Assembly: GCA_007449985.2 (NCBI GenBank)
Contig: VIIQ02000068.1
Coordinates: 186,001 to 250,000 of the forward strand
DNA length: 64,000 bases
Source of the DNA: Desmodesmus armatus
Lineage: Eukaryota > Chlorophyta > Chlorophyceae > Sphaeropleales > Scenedesmaceae
Direction: 5' to 3'
Part shown: positions 21,665 to 33,975 of the stretch, in pieces
How positions within the stretch are numbered: the first letter of the stretch is position 1
Layout of the letters: the number at the start of each line of letters is the position of its first letter
Translations under genes and position numbers: made by a program
Notes under the pieces: model-generated
Database searches by the model: none
Seen by the model: only the letters and a program-made list of their open reading frames with translations
What the model was told of the DNA's origin: nothing

Positions 21665-22382
21665 GTTGCAGGGAGTCCTTCCAGGCCTGTGCAAGGGAGG
21701 AAGTGGGGAACAGAGAGGACAGAAACAGGGGTTGAAACCAATGCAAATGCAGCAAAACAAATGCAGCAAAGCAAAAGCAGGTGTGAGACTAGGTGGGTTG
21801 TGCTTGGATGCCGGCACAGCGGGCATGCATGCGTGCATTTCCACGCCAATGCGCTTGAGTGGGGGTGCTGCAGCAGCTGATGCAGATGGCGGACAAGCAA
21901 TCATTGCAATGAATGCACAAGAAGCACTGTTGACGGTGTGGGGAAAGCCTATTTGCCAGGACACAAAGGGGAAGTACTCACCTTGCTGTGTTTGTTCTGT
22001 CTGTGGACGTGTACTTGAGGAGAACCACCAGAGTAATTGACAAGATAATGTCACAATGCGCACACTTGACGCCTTTTCGCTGAATACCGTGCTCGTTCAG
22101 TGCATTTGCTTGCTTCTTTCTTTACATTGGTAACAATGACGTAGTTGTCATCGACATGACGCAGCACATCGGACCCGCCGAAACAGTACTGTTACAACTG
22201 AAAGCAAACAACAAATGCTGGCGAAAGAGTATATGATAGATTATAGTCCCACCGAAGTTGCGCTGGCGACAAGCATCAGGTCGACGCTGGCAGTTATGTC
22301 AACTGCTGAAGCAGTGTCTGTCTGAACACTGTTTATTGGGGTGCACGACACTCAAAAACTATAGCTTTTCGTGTGCCCATCG
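21665..22382. other. Intergenic region, no gene seen
   Basis: It lies upstream of the large minus-strand gene and downstream of the next minus-strand gene. Open frames present are the non-ATG upstream extension of the large gene's first exon and antisense shadows. Promoter and 5' UTR of the large gene are expected here; no motif stands out. Confidence 0.5.
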
Positions 22383-24909
22383 TCAAAATTCCTCCTGGGA
22401 TTCATCCTCATCATCATATGATCGGGGGCTGGCGTCCATCCAACTCCAGAGGGTGGCATTGGAAGGTTGCCGCCTGCGCCGCTCAGAGCTGCTGCTGCTG
22501 CTCGCTGTTGCCTCTTCTGTACCTGGGATTCACCACATATAACCATTGTCAGACTTGCATAAAGCTATGTGCAGGCTCAGGACACCCATAACCAACGTCC
22601 GCAGAAGCAAATTCCTCCCTGCCAATGAGGACCGTCCTGGCAGGGGAGTGTCAGGCTAATGGTGACCCTGGCAGGGGAGTGTCAGGCTAAATTTGACCAG
22701 TAGTGAACGAGGCAATGACAGCACAGGGGCAACGCAATGCAGCGACAGCTGCACCCTACTGAGATTGCAGCGGCGGCGTCGTCAGGTCAGTGGCATTAGT
22801 CTCAACCCACCTGGCTCACCAAGACTGCCACTGCTGTTGCTGAGGGTAGAAGACTTGGGTGGCTCAACTGGTGCAGCTGGCTGGTGGTGGGGCATGCCTG
22901 CAACATGGTAACAGTCACAGCAGGACAGCATGATGCAGCATGCGACCGCTTCAGCTCATATACACCAAAAGATGCCCAATATTGTATTGCAATGTCTGCA
23001 CCACATGCTTCTGCAGGTACGGTGTGAGGCAATGTGCGTGTTGCCGGGGGGGGGGTCTTCTCAGCAAATGCACGCATGCAACTCCCGATGCTGCACTGCC
23101 TCACACATGTGTGAGTGCCACACTCTGCTGCCTGGGTCTGGTACTTCCCACATTGTCTGTACAACCACAGTGGGTGACCCACTGTGGTAATGCCACGGGC
23201 AGGGCAGCTTCACAAGGTCGCCAGCTAGCTAGTGCGCATTGCCCACACCCATTTTGCATGACTTGTTCCCTATCAAGACTTCAAGCTGTGGCAGCTGCTC
23301 CGATGACTCCCACAGCATGTCGGGGCGCTGGTGCACCCAGGACTTAATAGTGAAGCGGTGCTTGCTGTGACCATAGCTCGTAAGCTCTCACCCATGCTGG
23401 GGTCCTGTATGGCGTGCACCAGGCCGTCGATGTACTCTGGGCTCACACTCACAGGGCGCCCCCCTGAGCTGTCCATGCTGCCAGGGCCTGCGGCTGCAGC
23501 ACGCATCAGTGCCTCCTCTGTGTCCTGGGGAACGTGCACACACAGGACAGCCTTAGTGAGCTTGCATGTATCCAAGTACTCCATCTGTCGACACAGATAA
23601 GACGACCCACGTGTCACGGGGGGGCAGGGGGTGAGGAGGGTGCGAAGTGGCAAGCGGTTTGCGGCACAGATACAAGCATGAGCACTTCAGCTAGCTCTCC
23701 TACGTCAGTAAAGGGGCGCAGGACAACAGTTTTACAGGTATCCAGGGACCGGCAAGCAGTGTTGGCTCGTCATACGTGTACACAAAAGGACGCGCACGCG
23801 CGGCCTTACGTGCTTGCAGATCGCCACGTACATGGCTGCCAGCATGGCATCCTCCACAAACTATGGTGTGCCTTTCTCGGACAGCCTTCTGGCTCCCCAA
23901 CGCGCCAGCCCCCCACCCCAATCACGCCAGTCCCCCGACCTAATCATGCTGCGTCTTGCAGCAACCACAAGCATCCATGAACACCACAAAGCGAGGACCC
24001 CTTGGCTACTTCTTTGATGATAACAGCAGAGCCTAACCACCACACAGGAAAGAAAACAGAGGAGGCGTACCTTGGGGTGTGTGAGTAGCTCGATGACCAT
24101 TGCCTTGGCCTGCTGCTCTGCCTCCTCATCGCTGAACCCACCACCACCCGCATCACTGGCATCCCAGCTGTCCACAGGACCAGCAGGCACACCCATAGCC
24201 CCTGCACCCACAGCGGCCAGGGGCCAAAGCTCAGAGCTCTGCTGAGTGCTTGGTGGGCCGCGGGCCTGACTGCTGCCTGCAGCCTGCGAATGCTGTGGCC
24301 GCTGGCGCTGGCTGCCTTGATCGGCGGCAGCAGCAGCAGCAGCTGCTGCTGCAGCCTCACGCTTGACAGCGCTGATGTCTCTTGGTGCAGCTGCAGCTAC
24401 TGCAGGGTTGCGTTGGCTGCGTCCTGTTGGCTTGGCGTGCCTTGGAGCCGCACTGGTGCTACTGCTGGTAGCTGAGCGGCGTGAGGTGCTGTGTCTAGGC
24501 TGCATGTGGTGGTATGCAAGGTCGTAGGGGAGAGTTGCCAGGGCTATGGCAACCACACCGGGGAACGAGGGTTTCTTCCAAAGGGGCAAGGCAGCATCTG
24601 ACTCCGATGAGCCTGTCAGCCTGGTCTGTGGCTGCAGTCTGGCTGTGCTGGCACTTCGGGCTGCATTGACATCATCTGACCTGAAAGCCTGGGTGGTTGG
24701 GAGCCTGTGGGGACGCCTTGTCAGCACAGCTGCTGCGTTGGGTGCTGGGCGGAGCTTCTGAATAGGCAGCAAGCAGGCAGAGAGAGTGGTTAGCTGCTGT
24801 GAGAGTAATTTTTAGGTGAGAATGCACGTGCTTTTCGGGCCTGCAGCGCTGGCTGGTGCTCTGAGTGTGATGTAGGCACCACTGGTGCACATACCAGGCA
24901 GCCTTGCAT
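22383..24909 (-). CDS. Unknown protein, five exons, 370 aa, possibly organelle-targeted
   Basis: Exons are 24909-24895, 24757-24071, 23584-23392, 22897-22820 and 22522-22383. Splice phases agree (0, 0, 1, 1) and the total is 1,113 nt. The first exon is only 15 nt (MQGCL) and is inferred from an in-phase GTATGT donor. The N-terminal 60 residues are rich in Arg, Ser, Thr and Ala with few acids, as in a transit peptide, and are followed by a short apolar stretch (FPGVVAIALATLPYDLAYHHM). A conserved-looking part spans the exon 2-3 joint: EEAEQQAKAMVIELLTHPK then MEYLDTCKLTKAVLCVHVPQ and VSVSPEYIDGLVHAIQDPSM. The C-terminus is acidic (SYDDEDESQEEF). I do not recognise a family. Confidence 0.55.
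22636..22690. repeat. 31-bp tandem duplication in an intron
   Basis: The sequence CCTGGCAGGGGAGTGTCAGG plus CTAA occurs at 22636 and again at 22667, within the last intron of the 22383-24909 gene. Confidence 0.85.
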
Positions 24910-25636
24910 GCTTGCTGGTGACGACGTAAACTTCACAGGGCCAGGAGAGGACACTAGCACCCTGATAACACGGTTACAGGCTGTTACACACCACAGAACT
25001 CGCTGTAGAGTGCGGATGCAGTATTCGCTCGATCAACGCGCAGTGCAGTAGGATCAGCTCGGACTGCAAGATTTGACCTTTCACAGTAAGCAAAAGCGTA
25101 ACGCGCCATATGAGACAACCTGCTGATAACTCTGGACAACTGTTCAAAAAAGCAACACTTGCCTGAATAGCACTGGATAAAGGTAGCCTGCATGGCTGTT
25201 GTTTGCTATCGCATCACCAGTACACGTTGTGGCTGCTGGATACGTTGTATGCACATCTGTTGTTGACCTGCAGCCACTGCATGCAACAGCAGTAACCTCA
25301 GCACACACTGCTGTGGCGGTTCCTGATGGCCCTTTAAGCCGTTCATATCATGCTCTTGCATGCCCGTGGTAACACAGCGATCCAGCACATGCCAGGAGGG
25401 CAGCTGCGCGCTCGGCGCCACCAACAGGCTGTCGCCGCCGCTGCTACTGCCGCTGGTGGCCATCCACAGTCAGCTGTTGGCTCTGGCAGGGCAGAGCATG
25501 CTGGCCAGGTAGGTGTACATGTAGCGACGGAGCTATCAAGGCATCGGAGCAGCAGCAGCATGTGCCTTTTGCTGTCGCATGTGCAGTTGCTGCCGGCAGT
25601 TTGCTTCCGCTGCTGTTGGAGTTGGCAGCAGCCTGC
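24910..25636. other. Divergent intergenic region / possible 5' exon of the TTLL gene
   Basis: It separates the minus-strand unknown gene from the plus-strand TTLL gene. A plus-strand ATG frame (25350-25508) ends at a GTAGGT donor and could be an upstream exon, but its phase does not join the first supported TTLL exon. A minus-strand ATG frame at 25109 is also unsupported. Confidence 0.4.
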
Positions 25637-28600
25637 ATGCGTGCTGATGAGGCGCTTGCATGTATGCAGGACGGAGCAGCACCTCTGACAGAACGCAACT
25701 CGGGCAAGTTCAGGTTTTGGCACGATGAGAGGAGGTTCAAGGGTGGCATAGACGGCTGCCTGGTGCAGCAGGCCCTCTTTGAGGCAGGTGAGCAGCAGCC
25801 AGCGACTGTTGCCACGGGCACCTGCCAACCAACAAAGCACCAGGCTTGCCCTACAGTGCTCGTGGAGGCAGCAGCAGCAGCAACCACAGCAGAACAGAAG
25901 AAGAGCTTGAGTGGCCTATTGACGTGCCGCATCTGTCTCTTGAACTTGCTTGAGACAGCAGTGCCAAGCCATAGCCTTGCAAACAGCAGCTCTTGATCAA
26001 GCCCCATTGTGGACGCCGCCAACTGCATTGGACGTCTTGCTCAACAGCAACTAGCTGTTGGGCTTGCAAGGCATCGCGTCACACTCCATTTATGTCTCAC
26101 CACATCCCCCCCCCCCCACCCACCCACCCCCTCAGGTGGTGTGCGCACTGGCGGCTACCCCAAGACTGCCCCTGTGTCAGGCCCCCTGGGATTCCAGCGC
26201 TCCTCTGACTGGGACCTGCTGTGGAGCCCTGCCCGCTCAGCCCTCAAGGCAGTACCTGGCCTGCGGGCCGGGCAGCTGGTGTCAGCAGTACCTGGGCTGT
26301 ACAGCCTGACAAAGAAGGTACGTGTAATAATAGTGTGCACTGATTAGTCATTGGTAGTCACCATGCTGGGGGCGCAGGCCTACCCTAGGTCATCAGGGAG
26401 GCAGGGCGTTCATCTGTAAAGTGTCACTGGTGGTCTATTGGTTCGAATGGCGGGTGAACAGACACACAAATGGTGCCAGCTGTGATTACTGGTATGAGGT
26501 TACTTATGCATCATAGGATTGCTCATGCACATACAGTGGTTGGGAGCAATGCCCCATCCGTGGCAACTATGCTGCTCCCCAGCATGCGAGGGGATGTCAC
26601 CCCCCCCCTACATGCGGCAGCCGCAGTCCCCAAACCGCACATTCCCTTGCAGCATGGCATGCGGCGGAATGAAAACACAATCACGACCCTATCACGACGT
26701 ATGCATTTTGTTCGTCACCATGTGTATGTATGTATGGCTGCACAGCGGCGGCTGAGTGCCTCGCTCAAGGCAGCATATGGCGAGGAGGCCTGGCAGTACA
26801 TGCCACAGTCCTACACAGTACAAGCAGAGATGGCGGAGTGGAAGGCGTGGCTGGACCAGCAGGCAGCAGCAGGAGCAGACCCGGGACCATGGATGCTCAA
26901 GACCGCACAGCACCTTGGCAAGGGCCTGGTGCTGCTGCCGGGTGCAGCGGCCTACCATGCAGCCACACAGCCCAGGTAAGGTGCATCTGTTGGTTTAGGG
27001 TTTAGGGTTTTTGGGGGTACACTACGTAGCTACTACCTAGTGCATGCCGTGCGCCATACTGGCACCGCACTTGACAATGCGGTGTCCCATCAGCGGGCGT
27101 TGGGCTGTGGCTGCTGCAACTTTTCACCACCATCTGCAGTCAAGCAGCAGTACATGTGTGTGGTGGTGCATGCAGGCTGCCGAGTGCGAAGCCGTTTGTG
27201 CTGGCCCAGCGCTATGTGTCAGACCCGCTGCTCATTGACGGCTGCAAGTTTGGCATCCGGCTGTGGCTGCTGGTGACTGGTGTGGAGCCCTTCACCGCCT
27301 ACCTACACAGTCAAGGCCTGGTGCTGTTCAGCACTGATAGGTGGGGCAGGCCTTGAGGAGGCAGTATGATTCTGTGCATTCTGTGCAGTTACATGTACCT
27401 TGGGATCGACATTGGAGTCTTGAGCATTGAGGAAAAGCTAGCTGGGTAGTGCCATGTTTGCGCTTGTTTGTGTGTGGCTTTCGAACAAGCCCCTTGTCCT
27501 ATCAAGGGGCTTGTTTCACCTCATGGTGAGGTGAGGGCTTTGCCTTGCCCCGCCGCACTATATTCCACCTCACCCCACCTCACCTCGTGCCGTTCTGCCT
27601 ATGGTTTCAACAGAAGCCTTGCTGCATGGAGGCGCCCCCTGCACACCACAGAACCTGCAGTGCGCATTTAGAATTTCGTACATGCACTCAAGTGCGCTCC
27701 CGCATGCTTTCCTCCTTTGCTGTGTCACCCTGCAGCTTTGACATGGAGAGCCTGAGTGACCAGGAGGGCACTGCAGGCAAGGGCCACATCACCAACTACG
27801 CCCAGAATGTCAACGGGACAGTCTGGAACCTGGCCATGCTCAAGCAGCACATGGGTAGGTGCATCGATGCATGGTCTTTGCATGAATGCTGCTGGGTGTT
27901 GCAGGCTTTGCTGAACCATTCTTCTGGAACAGTGGTAGGGCATGTTGGTACCTGTGTACTTAGGCACGTTGGTACTTGGCAGTGTGGGTGCTGGGGTACG
28001 CAGGAGCTGTTGTACGGAGCGTATGTTGTCGACACAGTGTCAGGCAGTTGCATTCAATGGTGCCCACAGGCAACTGGCAGGGACAGCACGTGTATCGCCC
28101 AAGCTCATAATCGTCTTTGTGTTGCTGTGTGTGCAGGCAGTGAGGCGTACAGGCGGCTGTGGTCCAAGATGGTGAAGAATGCAGCTCATGTGGCGTGTGC
28201 AGCTCTTGATGAAGTTCGCCAGGAGCATGCGCGGCAGCGGGTGCCACCCAATGGGACGTTCGAGGTATGTACAATGGCGGTTCCTGGTTTATTTTGTTGC
28301 GCGTCAGCCGGCAGGAGGTAGGATGTCGAGTGTGGGAGTTCAATTGGGTGGCAGCGGGGCGGGGGCGGGTGTGCCGTGTGGGTGGAAGGCGGGGGGCCGA
28401 GGTGAACTTTTTGGCATCATGGCGACCCTCACACTATGCATCTGCCACAGTATCAGCAATGGTCATCTTGCAACTGGGGATGGCATTGAACTTGGATGTT
28501 GACAACCACAATGTGTCAGACACAGCACAGCAAACATTGCAGTTTTGTGGCAGACGGCGTCCCCCCAATGCGCTCTCCTGACGACTTGTGACTTGGGTCA

Positions 28601-29609
28601 CCCTGCTCATGCTGCTGCGCTTGCACCTGCAGCTGCTGGGGCTGGACTACCTTGTGGACTCTGACGGCCACCCGTGGCTGCTGGAGGTGAACGGGACCCC
28701 CTCACTGGCTGTGGCCCACCATGACCCAGCAGTGGAGCAGCTCATACAGGATGCAAAGGTAGGTGGGCCCTTACGGTCTGACCAGGCCATCCATGAGCAA
28801 ATGCCTTGATTTATGTCTATCCAATGGTTGAAATCAATCCCAGCAGGTGCTCACCCTCCCTGGGCATGGTGCAAGGTTCCGGGTTGCCGCAGCGCTGCTG
28901 CTCCCGTCGTAAGGCAGCTTTGCGAGTGTGTTTTAGAAAGACTTCAAACTTCGCCGCGATCTGCCTGTGTACCGCTGTGTGTGCTGTGTGCCCTGTTGTG
29001 CAGGGCGGCATGGTGCGTGACATGTTCAAGATCTTGGATGTGCAGCACAGGTTCCTGCCGGCCTACGGCCTCTCCAGGGCTGGCAGCAGGCTGGCGCCGG
29101 TGGCAGCGCAGCGCGCACGCATGGCTATGTCCAGGGGTGGTGATGCTGCTGCTAAGGCGCGGGTGGATGCCGAGCTGCAGAACCGGGGTGGCTTCATCCC
29201 TCTGATGGGCCACTTTCCGGTGATGCGGTTTGCAGCTGCCGGCCAGGTCGACCGCGCGGCTGCAGCAGATGCACAGCAGCATGCTGAGCAGGAGGAAGAA
29301 GATGGGGTTGAGGCAGCAGCGGAGGGTGTTGAGGGCGGTAAGCAGCAGGTGGTGACGGATGTGGTGCAGCAGGCAGAGGATGGGGTTCAAGAAGCAGGAG
29401 GGCAAGCAGCAGCTGGTGCTGGCGGCGTCCACTTCAGCGATGCAGACAAGCGCATGTTTGTGTATATGCAGCAGTGGTGGCAGAAGCACAAAACAGCAGC
29501 TGGCAAGCGGAAGCGAAAGCGGTTGAGAGTGGAGCAGGATGCCGTTGGTGCGGCTGCTGCTGCTGCAGAGGGGCCGCCGATGCAGGTATTGGAGCCTGCA
29601 GATGCGTGA
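25637..29609 (+). CDS. Tubulin-tyrosine-ligase-like (TTLL) amino-acid ligase
   Basis: Eight exons, 25637-25787, 26136-26317, 26746-26975, 27176-27340, 27736-27854, 28137-28264, 28633-28758 and 29004-29609, have compatible GT-AG phases and give 568 residues from the first in-frame ATG; an upstream exon is possible. The TTL ATP-grasp fold is marked by GFQRSSDWDLLWS, PGLRAGQLVSAVPGLYSLTKK, WMLKTAQHLGKG (where ATP-binding lysines are expected), VLAQRYVSDPLLIDGCKFGIRLWLLVTG, HITNYAQNVNG, and the metal-binding GLDYLVDSDGHPWLLEVNGTPSL (E and N of the ATP-grasp site). The C-terminal exon adds an Ala/Gln-rich tail and a basic KRKRKR patch. TTLL enzymes add glutamate, glycine or tyrosine to tubulin tails in axonemes and cytoplasmic microtubules; which reaction applies cannot be read here. 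Confidence 0.88.
26994..27010 (+). repeat. Short interstitial telomere-type repeat (TTTAGGG)2
   Basis: Two exact TTTAGGG units and a partial third lie at the start of a TTLL intron (26976-27175). TTTAGGG is the plant-type telomere unit used by many green algae. Confidence 0.7.
27484..27533 (+). other. Perfect 13-bp hairpin plus adjacent 7-bp hairpin in a TTLL intron
   Basis: AACAAGCCCCTTG (27484-27496) and its exact complement CAAGGGGCTTGTT (27503-27515) enclose the loop TCCTAT. CACCTCA/TGAGGTG (27517-27523 and 27527-27533) follows at once. Both lie in the intron 27341-27735. Confidence 0.75.
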
Positions 29610-30145
29610 TTGTGTGACAGGGTGTGCTTTGTTGCCAGCTGCTGCTGTTGTTCGGCATCACAAGGCCATTTGATCGTATCTATGAGCATGTGACAAAGTG
29701 GTATTGGATGTTGTCCAGTTTGTCACCCCAAGTGCCATCCAGCAGCTGCTGAGTGGTCAAAAATGCCAGAAACCTAGGAAATACTTCCAGGCAGCTTCGT
29801 TGAACGCTGTGCGCACGATCATGCTAGTTTGTCAAGCCGCAATGCGATCGTGACATTCGTGGTGCTCGCCGTTGTCAAGTGCAAACGGCCAATCTGCTGT
29901 CTGTTGTGGAAAGACGTGAAGCAGCGTGTTGAGGTGTCAAATCGGCAAATCAATCCTTCTCATACTGCCACACACACTAGACAGATAGGCACATCGACAG
30001 CCAGGTCCCTGAGCTTCTTCTGCTGCTGTGCATGTTGGTGCGGCCTTCAGACAGTGGTTGGTGCAGCTGCTGGCAGTGCCTGGGCATGAAGGGGCAGCAG
30101 AAGGAGGTCAGGAGCAAACAGTAGGCCAGCCTGTAGTGCTTAGAC
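29610..30145. other. Intergenic region between TTLL and NIPA genes
   Basis: Both neighbours run on the plus strand. No open frame with coding character, RNA gene or repeat is seen; it should hold the TTLL 3' UTR and the NIPA promoter. Confidence 0.5.
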
Positions 30146-32558
30146 ATGAAGGAACAGACAGTGGGACTGGTGCTTGCCATCAGCAGCAGTGTCTTCATTG
30201 GCAGCAGCTTCATCATCAAAAAGCGAGGGCTGAGGGTAGCAGGTGCCTCTGGCTTGCGAGCAGGTAGGTGTGCTTCTCAACATCCCGCAGCTTGTGCGTG
30301 GCTTTTGACTCCGGACTGCATTCACCTGCATGCTAGCAACTGCCACAAAGGCACCTCATAGTGCGACCACCGTGTTGTGGCAGGTGCCGGCGGGTTTGGC
30401 TACTTGAGAGAGCCCATATGGTGGGCAGGCCTCCTGTCCATGGTGGTGGGGGAGCTGGCAAACTTTGCCGCCTATGCGTTTGCACCAGCTGTGCTCGTCA
30501 CCCCACTGGGTGCTCTGAGCATCATCGTCAGGTGTGCTGGCAGCCTGGCAGATTGAGGTCCACAGGTACCACACCCAGAGCACATCATACCCCATGGCAC
30601 GCATGGGCAGGTTCGCCAAAATGCAGGAGCAGTCTGACAGCAGCATATTAAATGCAACTTTCCAACGAATTCAAGAAGCAGCAGTTGCCCAAACCTGCCC
30701 CTCCCAAGTTGTTGCCGCTGATGAACTGCTGCTGATGTGTGCTGTTATGTATTGCTTGCAGTGCTGTGCTGGCGCACATCTTTCTCAAGGAGCAGCTCAA
30801 CATTTTTGGCATCCTGGGTTGTGTACTGTGTATCACGGGATCCATCACAATAGTGATGCATGTGCCGGCAGAGCAGCCTATTGAATCAGTTGCGCAGGTC
30901 TGGCAGTTAGCAATGCAGCCAGGTGAGCACGGTCCACCAGCAGCAGGGCATCCCCAGGGGGGGGGGGGCTCCTGGCATCCACAGCTGGTCCTGGCAGCCG
31001 GGCATGTGCACCAGCAGTTGCTGCTAGCATTTGCAATGTTGCATTTTGCTTGGTAACCTTGACTTAGTTGCCATGTTGTTGTGGGTGAATCCGCGTGCAT
31101 GGCCCAGCTATCGGTGAGTGTTGGAAGCTATGCTGCCCAGGTGTTGCTGACCACGCGTGCTGCTGCTTGCATCGCAGGGTTTTTGCTGTACTCCCTAGTT
31201 GCGTTAGGGCTCATCATCTACCTCATTTTCTGGGTAGCGCCAGTCTATGGCACTGAGAACGTGCTCATATACCTGGCCATCTGCTCGCTTGCTGGATCCT
31301 TCACAGTCACCAGCTGCAAGGTGGGTGCAGCAAGGAAGGGTGCTGTGTGCAGCTTGACTGAGTGGTGGCGGCCACCAACCAGTCTAGGGCGGCTGTGACA
31401 AGGTTGCCAGGCTCCTGCTTGCTCACTGCCTCAGTGTGCAGGCCTAAGTAGTGTATGCTGGTGGGGGGTCAAAGGCTGACAGCTGTGAGGCATGTCGTGT
31501 TTCTGTTGCAGGCGCTGGGCGTGGCCTTGAAGCTCACTTTCCAGGGGCAGAACCAGCTGGCGTACCTGCAGTTCTACGTGTTTTTGGGGGTGCGTTGAGT
31601 GCAGGCTGTGCCGTGCCCAGTCTACAAGTGGTAGCAAGACTGTTACAGTGCAGCTGCCATGGTTTTGCCCAGCAGTGCCTCACTGTGCAGGGGCCTACCA
31701 CACTGTGCCCTATCTGGCATGCATGTGTTCCTGCGACTCCCTGTTGAAGTTGCTGACGTTGTGACGCCTTTTGACGGTTGGCTAGTCAGGTGTGGCTCAC
31801 AAGGCTGTCCAGGATACGCTGACTGTGTGCGTGTGTTGTGCACCTGCAGATCGTGGTGACGTGCCTTCTGACACAGATGAACTATTTGAACAAGTCCCTG
31901 GACCTGTTCAACACAGCCATTGTCAGCCCCATCTACTACGTGATGTTTACACTGCTCACCATCATTGCATCAGTCATCATGTTCCAGGTAAGCATGCGAT
32001 GTGTCAACTCAAGTCCCCTGCTGTTTGGGCTGTGTGCAGTGGTTGCGGCATGACATTACACAGCATCTGTAGCATGCATTGGAGAGTATGCCCGTGGGTG
32101 TGCACGACCTGTAGCTCATGTTGACTGTGTGGGTGTGCATTGCTGTGCAGGACGACCAAACATCGCAGCAGCTGGCAACCCAAGCGTGCGGCTTCATAAC
32201 CATAGTCAGCGGCACGTTCTTGTTGCATGCCACAAAGGACCTGGACCTGTCTCAGGTGCACTTGGAACAGATGCTGGACAGTAAGGATGCTGCAGCCATG
32301 GTCAGCAGTGCAGGACTGAGCCAAGGGTCGGTGGTGCAGCGGCGGCCGCAGGGCGCAGCCTCCATGGAGCTCGGTGCGTTAGATTTGGTCAAGGCAGATG
32401 CTGCTGAGAAAGGGATAGTTAACGGCACACCTGTCAGCAAAGAGAGTGGTGACGAGCACATGCCGTTGATAGGCACTGGGCCTGCGCAAGTGGGGGGCAG
32501 CGGCCTGTCGACACTGGGCTCGCGGAAGCAACGAGGGTTTGGGAGCTTGTTTGGTTGA
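30146..32558 (+). CDS. NIPA-family magnesium transporter
   Basis: Seven exons, 30146-30263, 30384-30531, 30762-30922, 31178-31320, 31512-31589, 31850-31987 and 32151-32558, join in phase to 397 residues. The start [19 protein letters not shown] matches the usual NIPA N-terminus, with [12 protein letters not shown] next. About nine membrane helices are visible, with family signatures [85 protein letters not shown] and a last helix [17 protein letters not shown] proteins (DUF803 family) are DMT-fold Mg2+ transporters of endosomal and plasma membranes. The roughly 100-residue soluble tail is variable and ends in RGFGSLFG. Length and topology fit the family; substrate is inferred from homology. 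Confidence 0.92.
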
Positions 32559-32631
32559 TGGCGCCACTGTGACATATCGTTGTGTGGCATGGTGACTGCC
32601 ACTGTTATGTGTACATCTTTCTGCTTGAGCT

Positions 32632-32636
32632 TGTAA
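32632..32636 (+). terminator. TGTAA polyadenylation-type signal for the NIPA gene
   Basis: TGTAA lies 74 bases after the stop codon at 32556-32558, a normal distance for a chlorophycean poly(A) signal. Confidence 0.4.
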
Positions 32637-33031
32637 AGACAAACCAAATCAGCAGCGGGCTGTGGTGACCAGTGTCCAGGATATGCCTGAGCTGTGCATC
32701 CGCACAAGTCTCCTTCTGTGTCTGTTCATGCTTGCACGACATCGGCTGCAGCTCCTGGCTGTTGCTGCAATTACACGGCGAATCCCAAACAGGGCAACAT
32801 GTCGCCACAGGACGCCTTCATAGTTTACAGTACAGGACACTGTTCATGAACAGGCTGGACAGCAGCGAGCCCAGAACATCACACATACCACTCCCGCCAG
32901 CCACAGTGACAGCCTTCCGGCTGCTTGTGCACTGATCAGCTGCAGTTGCCGCGCCTGACACTGTGCTGAGCAGGGCACCAGCATGCCCCAGGTTGTACTG
33001 CCATTCAGCTGCCTGTCACCAAAACTGCTGT

Positions 33032-33975
33032 TCACGCTGTGCCGACATTCTGTATCACGATCATGCAATAGTCGCCCTCTGCACAGAACAACACAGCTAG
33101 AGGTGAGGGATCTCTACACCATAGTCGGCTTGGTACCGTTGGCACCTGTGCTGAACACACAGGAGTATTGTCAGCTGTGTAGCTCAGCACACTGTACATA
33201 CAGGCAGTCAACCAGACATCGACCCCATGCTCAGTGAGCCTGTGCTGGTGCAGCTGGCATGCAACGGACTGCCTGGTCCAACCTTGCAGGCAGGCTTGTC
33301 TAGGTACAGCGCCGCTGTGAGTGACTCACTTGGTGCTACCATGATCTCATGTTTCTGGCTCCTCACGCGCAGGAACTGGAAGTCATTCTGCAGGCAATAA
33401 GCACCAGCATCATTGGCTGTTTGGTGTACTGATGGCAGCAAGAGGCTGGCCCTGCTTGCACCCAGAAGAAACCAGTCAGCACACTTGTTCGCAGTTGAAA
33501 AGCCAGACAGTGTGTATTCCTACAGGAACTTGTTGCTGCTTGCCTGGGTGTTATCATGTCTGCAGCCATGACTACGGCAAGCAACCCATTTGCTCACCTG
33601 TGGATCAAGGTCTCTGACAACATTGCGTGCCAGTGCTGCAAGGCTGGGGATCTGGCTGGCATACTCCTGAGTCAGCTGCTCATTGAGGGTGGTCTTGTGT
33701 ATCTGCCCATCGTTTCCAGCAATCAGCACACCTTCGACACCCTGGGGAGCACACACAGGAGTTGAGGTGAGTGTAGGTGATCGCTCCCTGGTGCAGCCCT
33801 GGCCATCATGACGCCTGATTGTCCTGCTTGCACGTACCTTGTGTTTTGAGATCCTCTCCAGTGCCTCTATGGCGCTGGTCTGTGATCAAGGTGCAAACAG
33901 CGTGAGACATGCCAGTTTCCCTCCTGTCACCATGTTGCACCTGCTGCTGCTGTTGTGATATCTCACCAGCACCAT
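33032..33975 (-). CDS. Roadblock/LC7 dynein light chain (DYNLRB-type)
   Basis: Five exons, 33975-33967, 33879-33838, 33741-33598, 33387-33330 and 33078-33032, total exactly 300 nt and give 99 residues, the usual roadblock length (about 96-105). The protein reads MVL then TSAIEALERISKHK, GVEGVLIAGNDGQIHKTTL, YASQIPSLAALARNVVRDLDPQ, NDFQFLRVRSQKHEIMVAPK and GDYCMIVIQNVGTA. The GVEGVLI, VRDLDPQND, LRVRSKKHEIMVAP and VIQN blocks are diagnostic of DYNLRB/LC7, a homodimeric light chain bound to dynein intermediate chains in cytoplasmic, axonemal or intraflagellar-transport dyneins. The first exon is only 9 nt and the last 47 nt, so automated callers may miss both ends. It is divergent from the MOT1 gene. 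Which LC7 isoform it is cannot be decided. Confidence 0.9.

Noticed and set aside
23944..24360. Alternative minus-strand 138-codon frame within the 22383-24909 gene
   Set aside because: It overlaps the main exon in another frame, starts at a non-ATG codon and does not join neighbouring exons in phase.
26400..26470. tRNA-like GGTTCGAAT motif at about 26438
   Set aside because: No A box at the right distance and no cloverleaf arms could be drawn; it lies in a TTLL intron.
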